Assembly: GCA_035541775.1 (NCBI GenBank)
Contig: DATKMP010000013.1
Coordinates: 1-18,769 of the forward strand
DNA: 18,769 nt
Direction of reading: 5' to 3'
Source of the DNA: DATKMP01 sp035541775
GTDB taxonomy: Bacteria > Bacteroidota > Ignavibacteria > UBA10030
The notes beneath the pieces were generated by a model. That model was not told the origin of the DNA, did no database searches, and was given only the letters and a program-made list of their open reading frames with translations. This document shows, piece after piece, positions 15,546-18,769 of this stretch. Positions within the stretch are counted from its first letter, which is position 1. Every line of letters begins with the position of its first letter. The position numbers and the translations under genes were made by a program.

Positions 15546-16667
15546 CTACAGCTCTTTCTTATAGCACCGTCTCCGTTTATGCTGCCGGGCATCGTAATGT
15601 TTCCATTGTGCCTGAACTTTGGTATTGGTTTCTAACTCTCTATTCGTTTCGACTTTTTCAATACGGAACTTCGAAAACGTCTTGTTCATTTCATGAATAA
15701 GGATAGCGTTGATGCCTTTGTTCTGCATATCGGGGCGCACTGCCGTGAGATATAAATCCGCTTTTCTATTATCCTTCATTGCTCGCAACACGTGAAGAAA
15801 ACCGAAGGGAAACAAACGCCCGTTGCATTGTTGAAATGCTTTTGATAAAGATGGCATGGCAATGCCGAAGGCGATGACGTTGTTCTGTGCATCCAGTACC
15901 ACCGGCGCAAAGTCGGGAATAATAAAATTGAAATACTGCTTAACATACATATCGATTTGTTTTTCGGAAAGTTCAACGAAGCCGTATAAATCCTTATAAG
16001 CATCGTTCAAGATTTTGAATATTTCTTTCGCATACGGAAGCAGTTCTTTTGCCTTGCGAACTTTCAACACGGTGAGATGATTTCGTTCCAGCGCAAGATT
16101 CGCGAACCGTTCGATCTTTTCTGGAATCTCTCCGTGCATCGTCACTTCAAATTCTATCCAGTCGGTATCTTTGGAGTACCCAAAACGTTCGAGATGGTTC
16201 GGATAGTACGGGTAGTTATAAAGAGAACCCAGCGTGCTGACTTCTTCAAACCCTTCGACGAGCAATCCTTCGCCGTCCATATCTGTAAAACCTAACGGGC
16301 CGTGGATACGATTCATACCATGGCTTACAGCCCATTGTTCTACTGTGCGGAGCAGGGCAGAAGATACGTCGGCGTCGTCGATAAAATCGAACCACCCGAA
16401 CCGCGCTTCTTTTGCTTTCCAGCGTTCATTAAATTTTTTGTTGATCATTCCGGCAATGCGTCCGACGATGGCTCCATTCCGGTAGGCAAGCCAGTACGCT
16501 GCTTCACAGAAATCGAAAGCAGGATTTTTATCTTTTCGCAGCGAGAGCAGCTCTTCGGAACGAAGAGGAGGAACCCAATACTGGTTGTCGCGGTAGAGGG
16601 AATATTGAAAAGAAACGAATTGTTTTAATTCGCGCGTGGTTGTTACTTCTTTGATTTCTATTTCCAT
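15546..16667 (-). CDS. Large GNAT-fold protein (~373 aa), unknown substrate
   Basis: A 373-aa soluble protein of a type widespread in Bacteroidota-like genomes. The N-terminal half has YWVPPLRSEELLSLRKDKNPAF, AAYWLAYRNGAIVGRIAGMINKKFNE (beta strands of a GNAT half) and RIHGPLGFTDMDGEGLLVEGF. The C-terminal half has VVLDAQNNVIAFGIAMPSLS and TAVRPDMQNKGINAILIHEM, the Q/RxxGxx acetyl-CoA loop of GNAT enzymes. It ends in ETNRELETNTKVQAQWKHYDARQHKRRR, a strongly family-typical tail. The acetyltransferase role is inferred from fold; no substrate is known to me. ATG 16667 is chosen for AAAGGGA 6-7 bases upstream; the frame stays open to 16844, but that stretch looks non-coding. Divergent from nikR. 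Confidence 0.85.
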   Translation of the reverse strand: MEIEIKEVTTTRELKQFVSFQYSLYRDNQYWVPPLRSEELLSLRKDKNPAFDFCEAAYWLAYRNGAIVGRIAGMINKKFNERWKAKEARFGWFDFIDDADVSSALLRTVEQWAVSHGMNRIHGPLGFTDMDGEGLLVEGFEEVSTLGSLYNYPYYPNHLERFGYSKDTDWIEFEVTMHGEIPEKIERFANLALERNHLTVLKVRKAKELLPYAKEIFKILNDAYKDLYGFVELSEKQIDMYVKQYFNFIIPDFAPVVLDAQNNVIAFGIAMPSLSKAFQQCNGRLFPFGFLHVLRAMKDNRKADLYLTAVRPDMQNKGINAILIHEMNKTFSKFRIEKVETNRELETNTKVQAQWKHYDARQHKRRRCYKKEL

Positions 16668-16858
16668 AGCCGTCCCTTTTGAACATCGATCCATGAACGC
16701 GTCGGGCTTGCAAGATGGATGCTGCCCGTCGGAGGCGTTGTATGTAAAAGTATAAGTGCGGTACCGTCGCTTCAATTGTTGTTGGAAATATACTAAACCT
16801 CTTTGTACAATGCAAAGTGGTTTTTGAGAAATCGAATCCACCATAGATCATATTTTAT

Positions 16859-16887
16859 TTGCATCTCTCTCTATTTCGTGCTACATT
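16859..16887 (+). promoter_or_regulatory. nikR promoter
   Basis: TTGCAT (16859-16864) and TACATT (16882-16887) are separated by exactly 17 bases. Transcription would begin near 16894, giving a leader of about 20 bases before nikR. No clear ribosome-binding site precedes the ATG. The rest of 16668-16858 shows no other clear signal. Confidence 0.5.
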
Positions 16888-16904
16888 ATTCACATTCGTA
16901 ACAC
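16878..16904. promoter_or_regulatory. Candidate NikR operator overlapping the nikR promoter
   Basis: GTGCTAC (16878-16884), 13 bases, then GTAACAC (16898-16904): an inverted repeat with one mismatch. This matches the NikR operator described for deltaproteobacteria, GTGTTAC-N13/14-GTAACAC (recalled from the literature). It covers the -10 and the expected start point and ends 12 bases before nikR, so bound NikR should block its own transcription. Confidence 0.65.
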
Positions 16905-16915
16905 GCTAAAACGCT

Positions 16916-17353
16916 ATGAAAGAATTGATTCGATTTGGAATTTCCATGGATGACGATTTGCTCCGGCAATTCGACCACCTGATTGCACACAAAGGATATG
17001 ACAATCGCTCTGAAGCAATCCGGGATATTGTACGCGAAAAACTGGTGGAAGAAACAGTCGAAGATCCGTCAGTCTATACCGTCGGTGCGTTAGTTTATAT
17101 ATACGATCATCACAAGCGCGAACTGGAAAAATCCCTTTCGAATTTTCAGCATGAGTATGTGGAAAATATTATTTCCACATCGCATGTCCATGTGGATCAC
17201 GACCATTGTTTAGAGGTTGTGCTGCTCAAAGGGCAGGCGTCGGTCTTAAAACATATTGCATCCAAACTGCTGAGCGTGAAAGGCGTGCAGCATGGGAAAC
17301 TCACCTTAACTGCGGTCATCGAACAGCCGCACCATCATCATGCGCACCATTAG
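16916..17353 (+). CDS. nikR: NikR, nickel-responsive repressor
   Basis: A 145-aa transcriptional regulator. Residues 1-50 form a ribbon-helix-helix DNA-binding domain (LIRFGISMDDDLLRQFDHLI, then NRSEAIRDIVREKL). The ACT-like metal domain carries the square-planar nickel ligands in the right places: His79, His90, His92 and Cys98 (STSHVHVDHDHCLEVVLLKG). The C terminus has an extra histidine-rich tail (HHHHAHH), making it about 12 residues longer than E. coli NikR (133); extra nickel binding by it is inference. Its operator-like site lies over its own promoter. The usual targets (nikABCDE, nickel permease, TonB receptor) are not seen complete here. The last 14 bases overlap the small ORF at 17340. 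Confidence 0.94.
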   Translation: MKELIRFGISMDDDLLRQFDHLIAHKGYDNRSEAIRDIVREKLVEETVEDPSVYTVGALVYIYDHHKRELEKSLSNFQHEYVENIISTSHVHVDHDHCLEVVLLKGQASVLKHIASKLLSVKGVQHGKLTLTAVIEQPHHHHAHH

Positions 17354-17417
17354 TATTCATTACGAACATTTGATGCTCGCGCACATCATGATTATTGTCT
17401 GGAATTCTTACTATTGA
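17340..17417 (+). CDS. 25-aa peptide, copy 1 of a paralogous pair
   Basis: ATG 17340 to TGA 17417 encodes a 25-residue peptide: start MRT, centre YEHLMLAHIMIIVW, end NSYY. It aligns without gaps, from ATG to stop, with the peptide at 18534-18611. Seventeen residues are identical: M1, T3, S5, Y8, E9, L11, L13, H15, I16, M17, I18, I19, V20, W21, S23, Y24 and Y25. Nine of these use different codons, including AGT versus TCC for Ser5. That pattern points to selection on protein. It overlaps the end of nikR by 14 bases in the +1 frame, and no ribosome-binding site is evident, so translation may be coupled to nikR. No cysteine, no signal peptide; the hydrophobic centre could touch membrane or pack on a partner. 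Family unknown. Confidence 0.6.
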   Translation: MRTISIHYEHLMLAHIMIIVWNSYY

Positions 17418-17443
17418 TTCATTTCGCTTTCTCGTTTCCATTC

Positions 17444-17474
17444 AGCACGACCTCGTGCTTCTCCAAATTATAAT
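17444..17474 (+). promoter_or_regulatory. Palindrome and -10 box upstream of the DHS-like gene
   Basis: AGCACG (17444-17449) and CGTGCT (17454-17459) form a perfect 6-bp inverted repeat around a 4-base loop. A consensus TATAAT follows at 17469-17474, 18 bases before the ATG at 17493. The palindrome covers the expected -35 position, so it may be an operator, or an RNA hairpin ending the nikR transcript. No good -35 is visible and there is no T-run. Confidence 0.4.
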
Positions 17475-17492
17475 GTAAGAAGAAAGTGAAAA

Positions 17493-18527
17493 ATGATGAA
17501 AAAGAAATTACTCACACAAACCATTCGTCATGTCGATGCAACGAAATTCGATGCATCGAAGATTATTGATGCCATGCGGGAAATGTCATTCAGTTCGCGC
17601 GATACTGCGCGTGCCGCGGATATTTTTGTCAAGATGATTAACGAAAAGCATTGCACCACCGCGCTGGTTCTTGCCGGAAGTACCAGCGCTGCGGGCTGTA
17701 TGAATATTTATGCCGATATGATCCGGTGCAATATGGTCGATATGGTTGTTGCCACCGGCGCTTCGATTGTCGATATGGATTTTTTTGAAGCGCTCGGATA
17801 CAAGCATTATCAAGGCACACCATTTATCGACGATGCGATGCTGCGGAAAAATTATGTGGACCGGATTTACGACACCTTCATCGACGAAGAAGAATTACAG
17901 CATTGCGATGCTGCGATTAAAGCCGTTGCCGATTTGTTGGAGCCGCGTCCGTATTCTTCGCGCGAAGTGATCCGCGAGATGGGAAGCTATTTAAGGACCC
18001 ATGCGAAAAAGAAAAACTCGCTTGTGCAGCTGGCATTTGAACATCACGTCCCGATTTTCTGCCCGGCGTTCACCGATTCCAGCGCAGGGTTCGGATTGGT
18101 GATGCATCAGGTAGAACGGAAACAACATGGTAAGCCGTATATTACCATCGATTCCATTCAGGATTTTTATGAATTGACGCAAATCAAAATGGCGGCAAAA
18201 GCTTCCGGATTGTTTATGATCGGCGGCGGCGTACCGAAAAACTTTATTCAGGATACGGTTGTCTGTGCGGAAGTGCTCGGTAAAAATGTGCCGATGCACA
18301 AGTATGCCGTCCAGATTACTGTTGCCGATGTTCGCGACGGCGCATGTTCCAGTTCCACCTTGAAGGAAGCAAGTTCATGGGGAAAAGTCGATACGACATT
18401 CGAACAAATGGTCTATGCCGAAGCAACAACGGTTGTTCCATTAATTTTCAGTTACGCTTATCACCATGCAAATTGGAAAAAACGTAAGAAATATGAATGG
18501 ACAAAGTTGTTTTCACAAAAGGATTAA
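17493..18527 (+). CDS. Deoxyhypusine synthase-like protein (aminobutyltransferase family)
   Basis: A 344-aa enzyme of the NAD-dependent deoxyhypusine/homospermidine synthase family; eukaryotic DHS has about 370 residues. NAD-site stretches are present: LAGSTSAAGC, VVATGASIVDMDFFEALG, FCPAFTDSSAGFG and IGGGVPKNFIQ. The catalytic lysine is kept in EASSWGK (Lys298), which in DHS forms an imine with the aminobutyl group taken from spermidine. The two histidines that follow GGGxxK in human DHS (one binds spermidine) are Asn-Phe here, so substrate use probably differs. Bacteria lack eIF5A, so a polyamine or another amine is a likelier acceptor than a hypusine protein. Two nearly equal 25-aa peptides flank it, one on each side. 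ATG 17493 or 17496. Confidence 0.88.
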   Translation: MMKKKLLTQTIRHVDATKFDASKIIDAMREMSFSSRDTARAADIFVKMINEKHCTTALVLAGSTSAAGCMNIYADMIRCNMVDMVVATGASIVDMDFFEALGYKHYQGTPFIDDAMLRKNYVDRIYDTFIDEEELQHCDAAIKAVADLLEPRPYSSREVIREMGSYLRTHAKKKNSLVQLAFEHHVPIFCPAFTDSSAGFGLVMHQVERKQHGKPYITIDSIQDFYELTQIKMAAKASGLFMIGGGVPKNFIQDTVVCAEVLGKNVPMHKYAVQITVADVRDGACSSSTLKEASSWGKVDTTFEQMVYAEATTVVPLIFSYAYHHANWKKRKKYEWTKLFSQKD

Positions 18528-18533
18528 ACTTCG

Positions 18534-18611
18534 ATGAAAACAAGTTCCGTTCAATATGAATTTTTAAAACTTCTGCACATTATGATTATTGTGTGGAAAT
18601 CGTACTACTGA
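18534..18611 (+). CDS. 25-aa peptide, copy 2 of a paralogous pair
   Basis: ATG 18534 to TGA 18611 encodes 25 residues: start MKTSSVQYE, centre LLHIMIIVW, end KSYY. It begins six bases after the DHS-like stop, with AAAAGGA (18517-18523) ten bases upstream, a usable ribosome-binding site. It is the same length as the peptide at 17340-17417 and matches it at 17 of 25 residues, with R2/K2 and I6/V6 as conservative changes. DNA identity over the 78 bases is 54, and 13 of the 24 differences fall at third codon positions. It has lysines at 2, 12 and 22, while copy 1 has none, so modification of a shared lysine by the DHS-like enzyme is not supported. Function unknown. Confidence 0.65.
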   Translation: MKTSSVQYEFLKLLHIMIIVWKSYY

Positions 18612-18636
18612 TCGATAGAGGCGTATTTTAAAACTT

Positions 18637-18650
18637 GCAGCGACGGCTGC
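18637..18650 (+). other. Small hairpin after the second 25-aa ORF
   Basis: GCAGC (18637-18641) pairs with GCTGC (18646-18650) around GACG. The flanking sequence after it (CGGTTTGTATTTC) is only moderately T-rich, so at best it is a weak terminator. It starts 25 bases after the ORF stop, nearly the same offset as the hairpin at 17444 has from the first ORF (26 bases). Confidence 0.35.
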
Positions 18651-18689
18651 CGGTTTGTATTTCTATGAACCATTATTTTGGAAAATCAC

Positions 18690-18769
18690 ATGAACAAAAT
18701 TAATTTGATTCTTACACTCTTTATTCTTCCTGTGCTTGTTTTCGCGGAAGATTCGGATACCACCAAACA
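18690..18769 (+). CDS. Start of an exported protein, partial
   Basis: ATG 18690 opens a frame that runs to the right edge (26 codons). The peptide is a clear Sec signal: MNKINLILTLFILPVLVFA followed by EDSDTTK. TTGGA lies 8-9 bases upstream of the ATG. The remainder is outside the window. Outer-membrane or periplasmic proteins begin this way; a TonB-dependent receptor for a metal complex would fit the neighbouring nikR, but nothing in these 26 codons shows it. Confidence 0.6.
   Translation, partial: MNKINLILTLFILPVLVFAEDSDTTK

Noticed and set aside
15374..15700. Plus-strand frame with a serine run.
   Set aside because: Most of its 3' half is antisense to the GNAT-fold gene, and its composition (SSSSSSS) reflects a TCT/TCA-rich DNA stretch; no family features.
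17418..17492. A second NikR operator upstream of the DHS-like gene.
   Set aside because: No GTGTTAC/GTAACAC-like pair at 13-14 base spacing is present; the palindrome there (AGCACG/CGTGCT) is of a different type.
17388..18596. Repeat of about 20 bases (around ATGATTATTGT) as an attachment site or mobile-element repeat.
   Set aside because: The similarity extends in codon register over exactly 25 codons with many synonymous changes, so paralogous coding sequence explains it better.

Overview
The window looks like chromosomal DNA from a Gram-negative bacterium with moderate GC. The outer-membrane porin, the Chlorobi/Ignavibacteria-like flavour of several proteins and the E. coli-like -10 elements suggest the FCB group (Bacteroidota/Ignavibacteriota side). 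That placement is inference from protein style; there is no rRNA, tRNA, insertion sequence, phage or CRISPR array to anchor it.

Region 1 (1-1517, minus): the 5' part of a large sugar-hydrolase-like gene that runs off the left edge. It stays open for 505 codons.

Region 2 (about 1654-8680, plus): a phosphate-starvation locus. It runs TPR exported protein, a 65-aa membrane protein, an outer-membrane porin, pstS, pstC, pstA, pstB and phoU, and ends in a hairpin-plus-T terminator. Two matching arrays of three 7-mers at 11-bp pitch, each 20 bp before a -10-like hexamer, precede the TPR gene and the porin/pst operon. I read them as Pho boxes. The porin would admit phosphate across the outer membrane, PstS would bind it, PstCAB would import it, and PhoU would couple transport to signalling. 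The phoBR pair is not in the window.

Region 3 (8782-12945, minus): an ABC-F translation factor, a YpeA-like GNAT acetyltransferase, a four-helix membrane protein and a MoeZ-type E1-rhodanese fusion, all on one strand. A proline-rich lipoprotein gene (13146-13568, plus) lies divergent from moeZ.

Region 4 (13597-16667, minus): a SulP anion transporter with a STAS domain and a large GNAT-fold protein.

Region 5 (16859-18769, plus): the most unusual part. nikR has a near-perfect NikR-type operator over its own promoter. It is followed by a 25-codon ORF overlapping its end, a deoxyhypusine-synthase-like enzyme, a second 25-codon ORF, and the start of an exported protein. The two tiny ORFs are colinear paralogues: 17 of 25 residues are identical, and nine of those 17 use different codons. 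This indicates selection on a real peptide. A peptide pair flanking a DHS-like aminobutyltransferase beside a nickel regulator is not a system I recognise.
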